From NCBI GenBank assembly GCA_017745595.1, contig WMBV01000011.1, positions 1 through 64,000 of the forward strand: DNA of 64,000 bases. The letters run 5' to 3'. Position 1 is the first letter of the stretch; every line of letters begins with the position of its first letter. Under the pieces are notes generated by a model that saw only the letters and a program-made list of their open reading frames with translations, ran no database searches and was not told the origin of the DNA. Source of the stretch: Bordetella petrii. Its GTDB lineage: Bacteria; Pseudomonadota; Gammaproteobacteria; Burkholderiales; Burkholderiaceae_B. The position numbers and the translations under genes were made by a program. Below, piece by piece: positions 33,104 to 42,596 of the stretch.

Positions 33104-35566
33104 ATGCTCAATCTGACCGAGTACCGCAAGCGTCCCGCGCAACTGGCGGACTGGCTGCCGTGGGCCGCGCTGATCGCCGATGGGGTGGTGCTCAATAAAG
33201 ATGGCGCGTTTCAGCGCACCATGAGGTTTCGCGGACCGGACTTGGATAGCGCCACCGAATCCGAGCTGGTCGCGGTGACGGCACGCCTGAACAACGCGCT
33301 CAAGCGCTTCGGCTCGGGCTGGGCCTTGTTCGTCGAGGCCGACCGGCGCGAAGCGGGCAACTATCCCATTGCCACCTTTCCCGACAAACTGTCGTGGCTG
33401 ATCGATGAGGAGCGGCGCGCCGCGTTCGAGGAAGCGGGTTCGCACTTCGAGAGCGCTTATCACGCTACCGTGTTGTGGCAGCCCCCCGAGGACGCACGTG
33501 CGCGGGCCGGACGGATGCTGTACGAGAATCCGGCGCGCCAGGGCGTTGACTGGCGCGAGCGCCTGACCGGTTTTATGGCCGAAACCCAGCGTTTTGCTGG
33601 GTTGCTCGATGGCGTCATGCCCGAGGTACGCTGGCTCGACAGCGCGCAAACGCTGTCGTATTTGCACGGCACCGTTTCCACTCGGCCGCATCCGGTGGGC
33701 GTGCCCGAAGTGCCCTGCTATCTGGATGCGTTGCTGGCCGATAGCGCCCTGGTGGGCGGTGTGGCGCCCATGCTGGGTGACGAACACGTGCGAGTATTGT
33801 CCGTGCGCGGGTTTCCGACACGCACCTGGCCTGGCTTGCTGGATGATCTGAACCGTCTCGGATTCGCCTATCGCTGGGTCACGCGTTTTATTTGTCTGGA
33901 CAAGCACGAAGCCGAGGCCGAGCTGACACGACTGCGCCGGCACTGGTTCGCCAAACGCAAGAGCGTGCTGGTGCTGCTGCGCGAGACGCTTTCTCAACAG
34001 GAAAGCCCGTTGGTCGATAGCGATGCCGACAACAAATCGGCCGATGCCGATGCCGCCTTGCAAGAGCTGGGGTCGGACGATGTGGCATACGGATACGTGA
34101 CCGCCACCGTGGTCGTGCGTGACAAGAATGCGGCCGTGGCCGACGAGAAGCTACGCCTGGCCGCGCGCGCCATCGAATCGCGGGGCTTTGTCGTCGTGCC
34201 CGAGACGCTGAACGCGGTCGAGGCGTGGCTGTCGTCGCTGCCGGGTCACGTCTACGCCAACGTGCGCCAGTGGCTGGTATCGACACTGAATCTGGCTCAC
34301 CTCATGCCGGCATCGGCGGTCTGGGCAGGCCAGGAACGCAATGCTCACCTGGATGGTCCGCCACTTGTCGTCACACGCACCGATGGCGCCACGCCGTTTC
34401 GGCTCGTGACGCATATCGGCGACGTGGGCCACACGGTGGTGGTCGGCCCGACTGGCGCTGGCAAATCGGTGCTCTTGGCCATGCTGGTCGCGCAGTTTCG
34501 TCGCTATGCCGGTTCGCGTGTTTTTGTGTTCGAGATGGGACGCTCGTTACGCGCAACGCTTCTGGGGCTGGGCGGCGAGTATCACGATCTGGGTCTGGAA
34601 GGCGAAGCCGCTTTCCAACCGCTGGCACGTGTAGACGACCCTGCGTACCGCAGCCAGGCGGCCGAATGGGTGGAGGGCCGCCTGGCGATGGAAGGTGTCG
34701 TGGTCGGCCCCGAAGAAAAAGCCGCCGTGTGGTCGGCGCTGGGCAGTCTGGCCAGCGCACCCGTCGCGCAGCGCACCATGACCGGGCTCTCGGCACTCCT
34801 GCAGTCGAACCGGTTGCGCCAAGCGCTCGCCCCCTATGTGCTGGGTGGCGCGCACGGACGACTGCTCGATGCGGATCACGACCGGCTGGGGACGGCCGAT
34901 GTGCAAGGTTTTGAGATGGAAGACCTGATGCCGGCCAAGGCCGCCGCCAATGCCGTCATCCGTCATCTTTTTGCTCGGCTGGAGGAACGCTTCGACGGCG
35001 CGCCCACGTTGCTCGTGCTGGATGAGGCCTGGTTGTTTCTGGACGACCCGGTGTTTGCTGCGCGATTGCGCGAATGGCTTAAGACCTTGCGCAAGAAAAA
35101 CGTGTCGGTGATCTTCGCCACACAATCGCTGGCCGACATCCGCGATTCGAGCATTGCGCCGGCCATCATCGAAAGCTGTGCCAGCCGAATTTTTCTCGCG
35201 AATCCGCAAGCGGTCGAACCGCAGATTCGCACGATCTACGAAGGTTTCGGCCTGAACGCCCGCCAGATTCAGCTCGTCGCTCACGCACAGCCCAAGCAGG
35301 ACTACTACTACCAGTCCCGTTTGGGCCACCGTATGTTCGACCTGGGCTTGGGGCCGGTATCGCTGGCCTTTGCTGGGGCGGCCTCGCCTGAAGATCAGCG
35401 AGACATCGACGCCGTGCTGGCCGGGAACGGGCGCGACGGCTTTGCTGCGGCATGGCTGCGCCATCGTAGCCTGGACTGGGCGGCCGAACTGATCGATCCC
35501 ATGTCCGCACCGGCCGCTGCCGCCCCCATTTCTCCCGTTGTCGACTTATCGGAGGTTTCATCATGA
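33104..35566 (+). CDS. trbE: conjugal transfer ATPase TrbE (VirB4)
   Basis: An 820-residue VirB4 ATPase that powers pilus assembly. Walker A is VVGPTGAGKSVLLAML (about residue 445) and Walker B TLLVLDEAWLFLDDP (about 645), followed by SVIFATQSLADI. ATG 33104 is preceded by TAGGAGACGGCG. Normal family length. Overlaps trbJ by ATGA. Confidence 0.95.
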   Translation: MLNLTEYRKRPAQLADWLPWAALIADGVVLNKDGAFQRTMRFRGPDLDSATESELVAVTARLNNALKRFGSGWALFVEADRREAGNYPIATFPDKLSWLIDEERRAAFEEAGSHFESAYHATVLWQPPEDARARAGRMLYENPARQGVDWRERLTGFMAETQRFAGLLDGVMPEVRWLDSAQTLSYLHGTVSTRPHPVGVPEVPCYLDALLADSALVGGVAPMLGDEHVRVLSVRGFPTRTWPGLLDDLNRLGFAYRWVTRFICLDKHEAEAELTRLRRHWFAKRKSVLVLLRETLSQQESPLVDSDADNKSADADAALQELGSDDVAYGYVTATVVVRDKNAAVADEKLRLAARAIESRGFVVVPETLNAVEAWLSSLPGHVYANVRQWLVSTLNLAHLMPASAVWAGQERNAHLDGPPLVVTRTDGATPFRLVTHIGDVGHTVVVGPTGAGKSVLLAMLVAQFRRYAGSRVFVFEMGRSLRATLLGLGGEYHDLGLEGEAAFQPLARVDDPAYRSQAAEWVEGRLAMEGVVVGPEEKAAVWSALGSLASAPVAQRTMTGLSALLQSNRLRQALAPYVLGGAHGRLLDADHDRLGTADVQGFEMEDLMPAKAAANAVIRHLFARLEERFDGAPTLLVLDEAWLFLDDPVFAARLREWLKTLRKKNVSVIFATQSLADIRDSSIAPAIIESCASRIFLANPQAVEPQIRTIYEGFGLNARQIQLVAHAQPKQDYYYQSRLGHRMFDLGLGPVSLAFAGAASPEDQRDIDAVLAGNGRDGFAAAWLRHRSLDWAAELIDPMSAPAAAAPISPVVDLSEVSS

Positions 35567-36291
35567 AAACGTCCATCCTTGTCGTACTCGCCACCGCGCT
35601 GGCAGCGGCCACGCCTGCCGCATATGCCTGGCGCACCGTCTTCGATCCGTCCAACTACACACAGAATGTCATGACGGCCGCTCGCGCGCTTGAGCAAATC
35701 AACAACCAGATCCAGCAGTTGCAGAATGAAGGACAGATGCTGGTCAACCAGGGACGCAATCTCGCCACGCTCAACTTCGACAGCATCAATCGGCTACGCT
35801 CGACGCTGGCTGCGACGACTCGCCTGGTCGATGAGGCGCGGGGCCTGACCTTCGATGTGTCGCGCATGGATGCGGATTTTTCTCGGCTCTATCCCGAGCA
35901 GTACGGCACCGCCGTCACCCGAGATCAGATGGTGCAGGACGCACGCGAACGCTGGACGCAATCGCTCGAATCGCTGCGCACCACCATGCGCGTGCAAGCG
36001 CAGGCCGTACAGAGCCTGCGCGACGACGAAGGCGTGCTCACCGACATCGTCGCGCAGAGCCAATCGGCCGTGGGCGCGTTGCAGGCGCAGCAGGCGACCA
36101 ATCAATTGCTGGCCTTGCAGGCCAAGCAGGCCATCCAGCAGCAGCAATTGCAAATTGCCCAGGATCGCGCCATCGCACTTGATGAAGCGCAAACCGCCGC
36201 CGACGAGGCCCAGGCGCGCGAGATCCGGCGTCGCTTCAGGGGCAATGGCCAAGGCCAGTACACCCCGCAATCCGTGACGTTCTACCCCTGA
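35563..36291 (+). CDS. trbJ: TrbJ (VirB5-like) periplasmic protein
   Basis: A 242-residue exported protein: signal peptide to about residue 22 (AAYAW), then long helices and coiled coils rich in Gln (about 35-60 and 160-215). TrbJ is a VirB5-like minor pilus component. The last 20 residues (RRRFRGNGQGQYTPQSVTF) strongly resemble the C-terminus of the small lipoprotein encoded next, an unexpected similarity described in the findings. Confidence 0.9.
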   Translation: MKTSILVVLATALAAATPAAYAWRTVFDPSNYTQNVMTAARALEQINNQIQQLQNEGQMLVNQGRNLATLNFDSINRLRSTLAATTRLVDEARGLTFDVSRMDADFSRLYPEQYGTAVTRDQMVQDARERWTQSLESLRTTMRVQAQAVQSLRDDEGVLTDIVAQSQSAVGALQAQQATNQLLALQAKQAIQQQQLQIAQDRAIALDEAQTAADEAQAREIRRRFRGNGQGQYTPQSVTFYP

Positions 36292-36304
36292 CAGGAGCTT
36301 TGCC

Positions 36305-36514
36305 ATGATCAAGACGACGATGGCCGTAGTGGCCGTGACCGCACTTGCTGCCGCGTGCGGCGACAAGCAGGATGCGCCGACGCACCCAGACGCGCCAGCC
36401 GTCGCGCCCAGCGCCGACGATGCCCGGGTCCAGCGCGCAGCCGAAGAAACCCGCAAGCGCTTTATGGGCGACGGCAAGAGCCAGTACACGCCGCAGCGCG
36501 TCGACGGGTTTTAG
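36305..36514 (+). CDS. small lipoprotein, possible entry-exclusion (TrbK-like)
   Basis: A 69-residue protein with a lipoprotein signal (VVAVTALAAACGDKQ; lipidated Cys at about 19). A short acidic and proline-rich stretch follows, and the end is RKRFMGDGKSQYTPQRVDGF. The place between trbJ and trbL is that of trbK, the entry-exclusion lipoprotein of IncP plasmids, and size and lipobox agree, but sequence alone does not prove exclusion activity. Confidence 0.75.
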   Translation: MIKTTMAVVAVTALAAACGDKQDAPTHPDAPAVAPSADDARVQRAAEETRKRFMGDGKSQYTPQRVDGF

Positions 36515-36531
36515 GGGCGGGAGCCATCCTC

Positions 36532-37794
36532 ATGAACGATCTGGCCATTATCGACCGCTTCACCAACATTTTCTCCCGCTACATTGATTCGGGCTTTGGC
36601 CTGGTCAATGGCGAGGTGGCGTTCCTGTCGGCCACGCTGGTGGTCATCGACATGACGCTGGCGGGCTTGTGGTGGGCGATGGATCATGGTCAGAACGACG
36701 TGCTGGCACGACTCATCAAAAAAGTGCTGTACGTCGGCGTGTTCGCCTTCATTCTGGGTAACTTCAACTGGTTGTCGGGCATTGTGTTCCGTTCGCTGTC
36801 CGGTTTAGGACTCATGGCCTCCGGTTCATCACTGACGATCGCCGAGTTCTTGCAACCGGGCCGGCTTGCGCAGGTGGGCGTCGATACCGCCGCGCCGCTC
36901 CTGGAGCGCGTGGGTGACCTGTCGGGCTTTACCTCGGTCTTTGCCAATTTAGACACCATCGTGGTGCTGTTGCTGGCCTGGCTTGTCGTGATCCTGAGTT
37001 TTTTTGTGCTGGCGATTCAGCTTTTCGTGACGTTGATCGAATTCAAGTTGACCACTTTGGCCGGCTTCGTACTGGTGCCGTTTGCGTTGTGGGGCAAGAC
37101 CGCCTTTTTGGCCGAGAAGGTGTTGGGCAATGTCATTTCCGCGGGCATCAAGGTATTGGTGCTCGCGGTCATTGTCGGCATCAGTACGCTCGTCTTTAAC
37201 GATTTTCGTACCGCGATGGGCCCTGAGCCGACATTGGATGATGCCGCTGCCGTGATGCTGGCCTCGCTGGCCATGCTGGGTCTGGGGATTTTCGGGCCAA
37301 GCATCGCGACGGGTCTGGTTTCCGGTGCGCCGCAACTGGGCGCGGGTGCGGTGGCCGGCACCGCGCTGGGCACAGCCGGTGTGGCGACAGCCGGTGCCGT
37401 TGCGGGTGCCACGGTGGCGGGCGGTGCGGCTCGGATGGCTGGCGGCGGTGTACGGGCGGCCACGTCGATGGCCAGCGGCGCGCGCAAGGCCTATGTGGAA
37501 GGGGCGAGCTTTTCGGGCAAGACCGGCTGGCGAGCCACTGCGGCGGGACTGAAAGATGTCGCCCGCGCCGGCGCCTCGGCGGCGGGCCGTGGCGTGAAGT
37601 CCCGTGTCATGGGGGCCGGACGCGCCAGTCCTGCGGGTGGATCCACCGTCGCACCATCCGCACCGCCCGCCTGGGCCAAACGCGCGCAGGCCCGCCAGCG
37701 CGCTACCCAAGGCGCGACGATGGCCGCGCACGCCGTGCGCTCGGGCGATGCCGGCGGCAATGGCCTGATTCCCAGCCTACGTGACGATTCCTGA
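36532..37794 (+). CDS. trbL: TrbL (VirB6) inner-membrane channel protein
   Basis: A 420-residue polytopic protein: IIDRFTNIFSRYIDSGFG at the start, at least five membrane helices (about 25-290), then a Gly/Ala-rich low-complexity tail with many Arg. ATG 36532 has GGGAG eight bases upstream; a frame reaching back into the lipoprotein gene is not used. VirB6-like core of the channel. Confidence 0.93.
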   Translation: MNDLAIIDRFTNIFSRYIDSGFGLVNGEVAFLSATLVVIDMTLAGLWWAMDHGQNDVLARLIKKVLYVGVFAFILGNFNWLSGIVFRSLSGLGLMASGSSLTIAEFLQPGRLAQVGVDTAAPLLERVGDLSGFTSVFANLDTIVVLLLAWLVVILSFFVLAIQLFVTLIEFKLTTLAGFVLVPFALWGKTAFLAEKVLGNVISAGIKVLVLAVIVGISTLVFNDFRTAMGPEPTLDDAAAVMLASLAMLGLGIFGPSIATGLVSGAPQLGAGAVAGTALGTAGVATAGAVAGATVAGGAARMAGGGVRAATSMASGARKAYVEGASFSGKTGWRATAAGLKDVARAGASAAGRGVKSRVMGAGRASPAGGSTVAPSAPPAWAKRAQARQRATQGATMAAHAVRSGDAGGNGLIPSLRDDS

Positions 37795-37805
37795 AGGAGA
37801 TGACG

Positions 37806-38516
37806 ATGCGTTTTCGACGCCCCTCGGTCAAGTATGCGGCCACGCCCGAGCCCGCGACGCCTTTTCAGAAGGCAGGCCAAGCCTGGGACGACCGCGTGGG
37901 CGGTGCCCGTGTGCAGGCCAGGAACTGGCGCTTGATGGCGTTCGGCTGCCTACTGCTGGCGGCCGTGTCCACGGGCGACCGCATCATGCGCCACGCCGAA
38001 GGCAATGCCGCCGTTCCATACCTTGTCGAACTCTCCTGTGGCGAGGTCCAATCCGTGAGCCAGGCCATGCCGCTCGGCGATCCCGGAGACCAGGACATCG
38101 CCAATCAACTGGCGCGCTTTATCGAGAGCGTACGTTCGCTGTCCACTGATCCCGTGGTGGTTCGTAAGAATTGGCTCAGCATCTACGACTACACCACCGA
38201 CCGGGGTGCGGCGTTCCTGAACGAGTACGCGCGTGAACATGAACCCCTGAAAGACGTTGGTAAGCGCTCGGTCATGGTCGATATCGTCAGCGTGGTTCGC
38301 GCCAGCGAACATTCGTTCCAAATCCAGTGGGATGAGAAAACCTACGTCAATGGTGCCGCCGGTGGCACCGAGCGGTGGACCGCCATTCTGACTATCGTGC
38401 AGCAACGCTCGCGTATCGCAGAAAAGTTGCGCGCCAATCCCTGGGGCATCTACGTCGATGGCATCAGTTGGAGCCGCCAGTTCTCCGCAAACCCTACGCC
38501 TGGAGGCACATCGTGA
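37806..38516 (+). CDS. trbF: TrbF (VirB8)
   Basis: A 236-residue bitopic inner-membrane protein: cytoplasmic start (MRFRRPSVKYAATPEPATPF), one membrane helix (about 45-62) and a periplasmic VirB8 domain with FLNEYAREHEPL and VNGAAGGTERWTAILTI. ATG 37806 is favoured: AAGGAG is at the right distance, whereas it touches the ATG at 37800. Nucleates the pore. Confidence 0.93.
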   Translation: MRFRRPSVKYAATPEPATPFQKAGQAWDDRVGGARVQARNWRLMAFGCLLLAAVSTGDRIMRHAEGNAAVPYLVELSCGEVQSVSQAMPLGDPGDQDIANQLARFIESVRSLSTDPVVVRKNWLSIYDYTTDRGAAFLNEYAREHEPLKDVGKRSVMVDIVSVVRASEHSFQIQWDEKTYVNGAAGGTERWTAILTIVQQRSRIAEKLRANPWGIYVDGISWSRQFSANPTPGGTS

Positions 38517-39694
38517 TGACGCATACTTTGTCTGGCTGCAGAGATTCATCCATAAGAAGGACGTTGGCCCCAGCGGCTGGCCAAAGCGCTCGCATGCCGT
38601 GGCGACGCCGTATGGTGCAGGACGGCCGATGGCGACACGGCCGGTCCGCGCGTAGGCCGATGCCGGGCGGTCGCCACGCCGCCTGGGTCGGCGCATATCG
38701 GCCATGTCCGTGCGGTCTGGCCTTGACAGTGCTCGTCGCGGCGCTGGCCGGTTGCGCCACACGCGGCACGCCGCCGCCCGAGATCGCGCTGGACGATCCT
38801 GTCGTGGCGGTCAGTTCGCCGGTCCAAGTGCCTGAACCTCCTACGCCAGTGGAAATCGTGCCGATGCCACAGCCTTTGCCGCTGCCGGGGCAGTTGAAGG
38901 CACTCAAAGACAAACCCGCACCCGAGCAGACCAGCCCGACGGCACAGGTCAATCGCGCCAACAGCGAGGCACGCATGGCGCCTACGCGCGATGGGTTCAT
39001 TAACGCGATACAGGTCTGGCCCTACAGCGAAGGCGCGCTGTACCAGGTCTACGCCAGTCCCGGGCGCGTAACGCTGGTGCAACTGCAAGTAGGTGAACGG
39101 CTGATCGACGTGTCCGCAGGCGATACGGTGCGCTGGATTGTCGGAGACTCATCAAGCGGCACGGGCGCTACGGCTCGGCCCAATCTGCAGATCAAGCCGA
39201 TACGCGCCGGTTTGAAAACGAATCTGGTGGTCACGACCGATCGACGCATTTACTTGTTGGAACTGGCTTCCACCCAGTCGGCCTGGATGGCTTCGGTGTC
39301 GTGGGACTATCCGCAGGACAGGCTGGCCGCATTAAAGCGGCGCAACGAAGCGGCAGCGCAAGCCATGCCGCTGGGCGCAGGCGTATCGGTAGACCAGTTG
39401 CGATTCCGTTATGCCATCACGGGCGACACACCGCCGTGGCGGCCGCTACGCGCCTTTGATGACGGCCAGAAGGTCTACATCCAGTTACCGCCCGGCATCA
39501 TACAAGGGGAACTGCCGCCTTTGTTCCTCGTTGGATCGGACGGCGATCTGCAATTGTTGAACTACCAGTACCGTGCGCCGTACTACGTGGTGGATCGGCT
39601 CTTTGGTGCGGTGGAGTTGCGCTTGGGCGCAGACGACGCCCAGATCGTGCGCATCGAGCGCAACGACGGCAAAACGGTGCGAGGTGGCACATGA
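38516..39694 (+). CDS. trbG: TrbG (VirB9)
   Basis: A 392-residue outer-pore component. The expected lipoprotein-like signal (LALTVLVAALAGCATRG) lies about 75 residues into the frame, so translation may truly begin at an internal start; ATG 38516 has GGAGG nine bases upstream and overlaps the trbF stop. The VirB9 core follows (VWPYSEGALYQVYASPGRVT, then FRYAITGDTPPWRPLRAFDD). The long N-terminal extension is odd and worth checking. Confidence 0.88.
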   Translation: MTHTLSGCRDSSIRRTLAPAAGQSARMPWRRRMVQDGRWRHGRSARRPMPGGRHAAWVGAYRPCPCGLALTVLVAALAGCATRGTPPPEIALDDPVVAVSSPVQVPEPPTPVEIVPMPQPLPLPGQLKALKDKPAPEQTSPTAQVNRANSEARMAPTRDGFINAIQVWPYSEGALYQVYASPGRVTLVQLQVGERLIDVSAGDTVRWIVGDSSSGTGATARPNLQIKPIRAGLKTNLVVTTDRRIYLLELASTQSAWMASVSWDYPQDRLAALKRRNEAAAQAMPLGAGVSVDQLRFRYAITGDTPPWRPLRAFDDGQKVYIQLPPGIIQGELPPLFLVGSDGDLQLLNYQYRAPYYVVDRLFGAVELRLGADDAQIVRIERNDGKTVRGGT

Positions 39695-40944
39695 ACGAAG
39701 CCGCTGATACGGACGATTCTGCGGTGCCGCCCAAGCTGCCGCCGGAAACCGTTGAACTGCGCGCCGCACCTCAACGCGTAACGCGCTTGAACCGGCGCAC
39801 GCTGACTGTCGGCATCGGCGCGGTATCGCTGGCCGTCCTGGGAGTCACGCTCTGGTCATTGCAGCCACGCTCGCGTGGCAATCAAGAAAATCAGGAGCTG
39901 TACAACGTCGATCGCATCACCCGCGCCGAAGGCTTGGAGTCGCTGCCCAAGGATTACAGCCAGGTGCCGCAGCCCGCACCGCCGCCGGTGCTGGGCGATC
40001 CGTTGCCGGGGGATCTGGGCCGGCCGGTGCTACGTGCCGAACGCGAAGCCGGCTTGCAACCTCACGGCGGACCCGACGCGGCAGAAGCTGAACGGTTGGC
40101 GCGGCTCAAAGAAGCCGAGGAAGCAGCCCGGTCTGCGCTTTTCTACAAATCCAGCAGCCGAAGCGGTACATCGGATGCGAATGCAGCGCCCGCGCCCGGC
40201 GGCATGCCAGCGGAGACGCTCGCCGATGCGCCTACCGACGCGGGCGGCACGGTAGACCCGATGCAAACGCAAAACATGCAGGACAACAAGACGGCATTCG
40301 CCAGCCAGGGGCGCACGGCCACGCAAAGCGCGCATCGTCTGCAGGCGCCGCGTGGTCCCGACACGGTGATGGCCGGCACCGTCATCGCCGCCGCACTCGT
40401 CACTGGCATCAAGTCGGATATGCCAGGCGACATCATCGCCACCGTGACCGAGCCCGTCTACGACAGCGCTACGCATCGCAACGTGCTCATTCCGCAGGGC
40501 GCGCGCCTGATGGGTCGCTACAACAGCCAGGTCGCCTACGGACAAAGCCGTTTACAGGCCGTATGGGAGCGCATCATTATGCCAGACACGTCTTCTATCG
40601 TGCTCGATAACCTAGCGGCTGCCGACCCGGCTGGCTACGCGGGTCTGGAAGACGCGGTGGACTGGCATTGGGATCGGATACTGAAGGGTGCTGTGCTGAC
40701 CACGCTATTGGGTGTAGGCGCGGAATTAGCCGCACCACAGAACCAAGGCGGCCGCGATGGCCCGGTGGTGATCGCGACGCGCGACGGTGTGCAGGACACC
40801 GTGAACCAAGTCGGACAGGAAATCACCCGGCGCAATCTCAACATTCAACCCACGCTCACGATCCGGCCAGGCATGCCGGTGCGGATCGTGGTGAATCGAG
40901 ACATCACGCTTCGGCCATACCGGCCGCTTTTTATCAACAGGTAA
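39691..40944 (+). CDS. trbI: TrbI (VirB10)
   Basis: A 417-residue energy-sensing scaffold: one membrane helix (about 37-54), a proline-rich periplasmic linker (about 85-115) and the conserved VirB10 barrel (PDTVMAGTVIAAALVTGI to the end, with LIPQGARLMGRYNSQVAYGQ). Overlaps trbG by ATGA. Completes the T4SS set BCDEJLFGI. Confidence 0.95.
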   Translation: MNEAADTDDSAVPPKLPPETVELRAAPQRVTRLNRRTLTVGIGAVSLAVLGVTLWSLQPRSRGNQENQELYNVDRITRAEGLESLPKDYSQVPQPAPPPVLGDPLPGDLGRPVLRAEREAGLQPHGGPDAAEAERLARLKEAEEAARSALFYKSSSRSGTSDANAAPAPGGMPAETLADAPTDAGGTVDPMQTQNMQDNKTAFASQGRTATQSAHRLQAPRGPDTVMAGTVIAAALVTGIKSDMPGDIIATVTEPVYDSATHRNVLIPQGARLMGRYNSQVAYGQSRLQAVWERIIMPDTSSIVLDNLAAADPAGYAGLEDAVDWHWDRILKGAVLTTLLGVGAELAAPQNQGGRDGPVVIATRDGVQDTVNQVGQEITRRNLNIQPTLTIRPGMPVRIVVNRDITLRPYRPLFINR

Positions 40945-40948
40945 TGCA

Positions 40949-41161
40949 ATGGCAACGAAACTACGCTTAGGCCCGCTTCCAAAACAAGAGTCCGTCAAGC
41001 TGACGGTCAGCCTGCCAACGACGCTAAAAGCCGACTTGGATCGGTACGCCGCCATGCACAGTCAAGCCTATGGCGAACAGGTGGATGCGGCTACGCTCGT
41101 GCCGCATATGCTGGCGTGGTTTCTCAAGAATGACCGAGGGTTTCGTCATCTTAATAATTAA
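40949..41161 (+). CDS. DUF2274 family small protein
   Basis: A 70-residue protein of the DUF2274 family: KLRLGPLPKQESVKLTVSLP at the start and LVPHMLAWFLKNDRGF at the end; the KLTVSLPTTLKADLDRYA part resembles a ribbon-helix-helix. It follows trbI directly, as in Tn4371-type elements. Role unknown; a DNA-binding regulator of the block is possible. Confidence 0.82.
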   Translation: MATKLRLGPLPKQESVKLTVSLPTTLKADLDRYAAMHSQAYGEQVDAATLVPHMLAWFLKNDRGFRHLNN

Positions 41162-41198
41162 GAAGAATCATTGACGACGTTCGACAGCAACACGTCTA

Positions 41199-41945
41199 CT
41201 ACAATGGACAGACCTGAAGGTCGCGCGCAAAGAGCCAATTATCAGCGGTGGCCACAGATAATCTGTTGCACGCCTGGACATCGTCGAGCGTCAGCGTACC
41301 ATCTTGATATCCGCCGAGAAACGCAGCGGTCGGCGAAATGGGCATATACAAATGTCCCCCATGATTGTCAGCACAAAGAAGCTCTCCAGCGCGGCAATGT
41401 ACTAACCCCCAACGAGTGCCACGTAATCTCTCCATCTCACGATCGTGGAATAGATAAAAGCGTGCTCCATATATGAATCTAGTGCTCATCGTCGCATCCT
41501 CATTCATGTAGATGATACCCCTCGACTCTAGCAATTCACGAGAATTTATATCGAGCTCACGCTCTGGAACAACTCCATTTATCGTCAACGGCGTCCGATC
41601 AGCGGTCGCCGCAAGAAATCGGAAATGCCATAACAGGTAATATGCGCTGATCGCCTCGTGATTTCGGGATTCAAAAGTACTTGGATTGGTCAGAACGTTG
41701 AAATAGGCCCTTTCAAAGCCAGCCATGCGTGATTTTTCTGTCACATCGTCCCACGCCCGCTTCGTGCAAAATACCTTTGCTTCCGGTTTGGCTCTTGTTA
41801 CTTTGTCAGTAGCCATTTCACGTACATCGACCAGCCCGTCTTTTCCACAAAACTGCTTGATGCAGTGCTTGGAATGGATGTGTTGATTAATGGTTATGTG
41901 ATGCGGATTACCCTTCTGAGTTCGCTCGAATATGGGTTGATTCAT
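41199..41945 (-). CDS. uncharacterised protein, DUF4238-like
   Basis: A 248-residue soluble protein. The start HHITINQHIHSKHCIKQFC and the end YMPISPTAAFLGGY...NRLSVATADNWLFARD resemble DUF4238 proteins (HHxxPxxYL... and PLSP...N...A pattern), which are often found in mobile elements and have unknown function. Confidence in the family is moderate. It is the second of two minus-strand genes divergent from the large ATPase, 12 bases after the previous one, and lower in GC than the conjugation genes, so it is probably acquired cargo. Confidence 0.6.
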   Translation of the reverse strand: MNQPIFERTQKGNPHHITINQHIHSKHCIKQFCGKDGLVDVREMATDKVTRAKPEAKVFCTKRAWDDVTEKSRMAGFERAYFNVLTNPSTFESRNHEAISAYYLLWHFRFLAATADRTPLTINGVVPERELDINSRELLESRGIIYMNEDATMSTRFIYGARFYLFHDREMERLRGTRWGLVHCRAGELLCADNHGGHLYMPISPTAAFLGGYQDGTLTLDDVQACNRLSVATADNWLFARDLQVCPL

Positions 41946-41957
41946 GTCAAGACATTC

Positions 41958-42596
41958 TTAGTCGGCAACAGGTGAAAAGGTGATGGTTCCTGCTTCATAG
42001 GCCGCTTTTTCTGCGGTGACCTTTGCAACTTGCTCTCGCAGCGTTTTCTCCCTATCCCAATTCCCTAACACAGGCTGGTCGACTGGCAGATTCGCATGCT
42101 GTCGCAATCGACGTGCGAGCTTAGATATCTCTAGTCCAAGTTCAGCATACCCAAGCTGTCGTGCCCAGAACGTTCTATCGAAGTCAGGAGGGTCGTCGTA
42201 TTCCGCTATGCTTGAAATGTAGCCTGCCAGTTGCTCTGCTCTATATGGCAGATTCAATATCTCGTACATCAAATCGGCTGGAAGTACTTTCCAATCTACC
42301 GTCAAGACGAGAGGATCAAACGACGGCACTGTGACGGTAGCTGCACAAACACCATCCTCGCCCGCTGGGCGGCCCTCGCTCATCCCGTTATCAAACGAGA
42401 CTTGCACACATCCATCTATAAATCTGTCCAAATGAGCGACGACAAGGATCACGAGATAGTTGGATTCTCTCTTTATGCGATCAGCCTCCCGTCTTGCTTC
42501 ACGTTTGAATGTGAGCTGTCCGCCTAACCACACGCCACACAGTCCAGACACAGCAGACACAAGGCTGGGCATTACTACATTCCAATCTAACGGCAT
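41958..42596 (-). CDS. uncharacterised single-helix membrane protein
   Basis: A 212-residue protein with one hydrophobic N-terminal segment (about 8-28, MPSLVSAVSGLCGVWLGGQL). A charged helix follows directly (FKREARREADRIKRES), then a soluble C-terminal part. This layout, helix plus short basic coiled coil, is frequent in small proteins of defence islands, but I do not recognise the family. ATG 42596 has GGAG upstream; GTG 42635 is possible. Pairs with the DUF4238-like gene. Confidence 0.6.
   Translation of the reverse strand: MPLDWNVVMPSLVSAVSGLCGVWLGGQLTFKREARREADRIKRESNYLVILVVAHLDRFIDGCVQVSFDNGMSEGRPAGEDGVCAATVTVPSFDPLVLTVDWKVLPADLMYEILNLPYRAEQLAGYISSIAEYDDPPDFDRTFWARQLGYAELGLEISKLARRLRQHANLPVDQPVLGNWDREKTLREQVAKVTAEKAAYEAGTITFSPVAD

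Noticed and set aside
29248-38762. Many long antisense frames across the conjugation genes
   Set aside because: They are shadows caused by high third-position GC; the plus-strand genes have clear families and overlapping starts.
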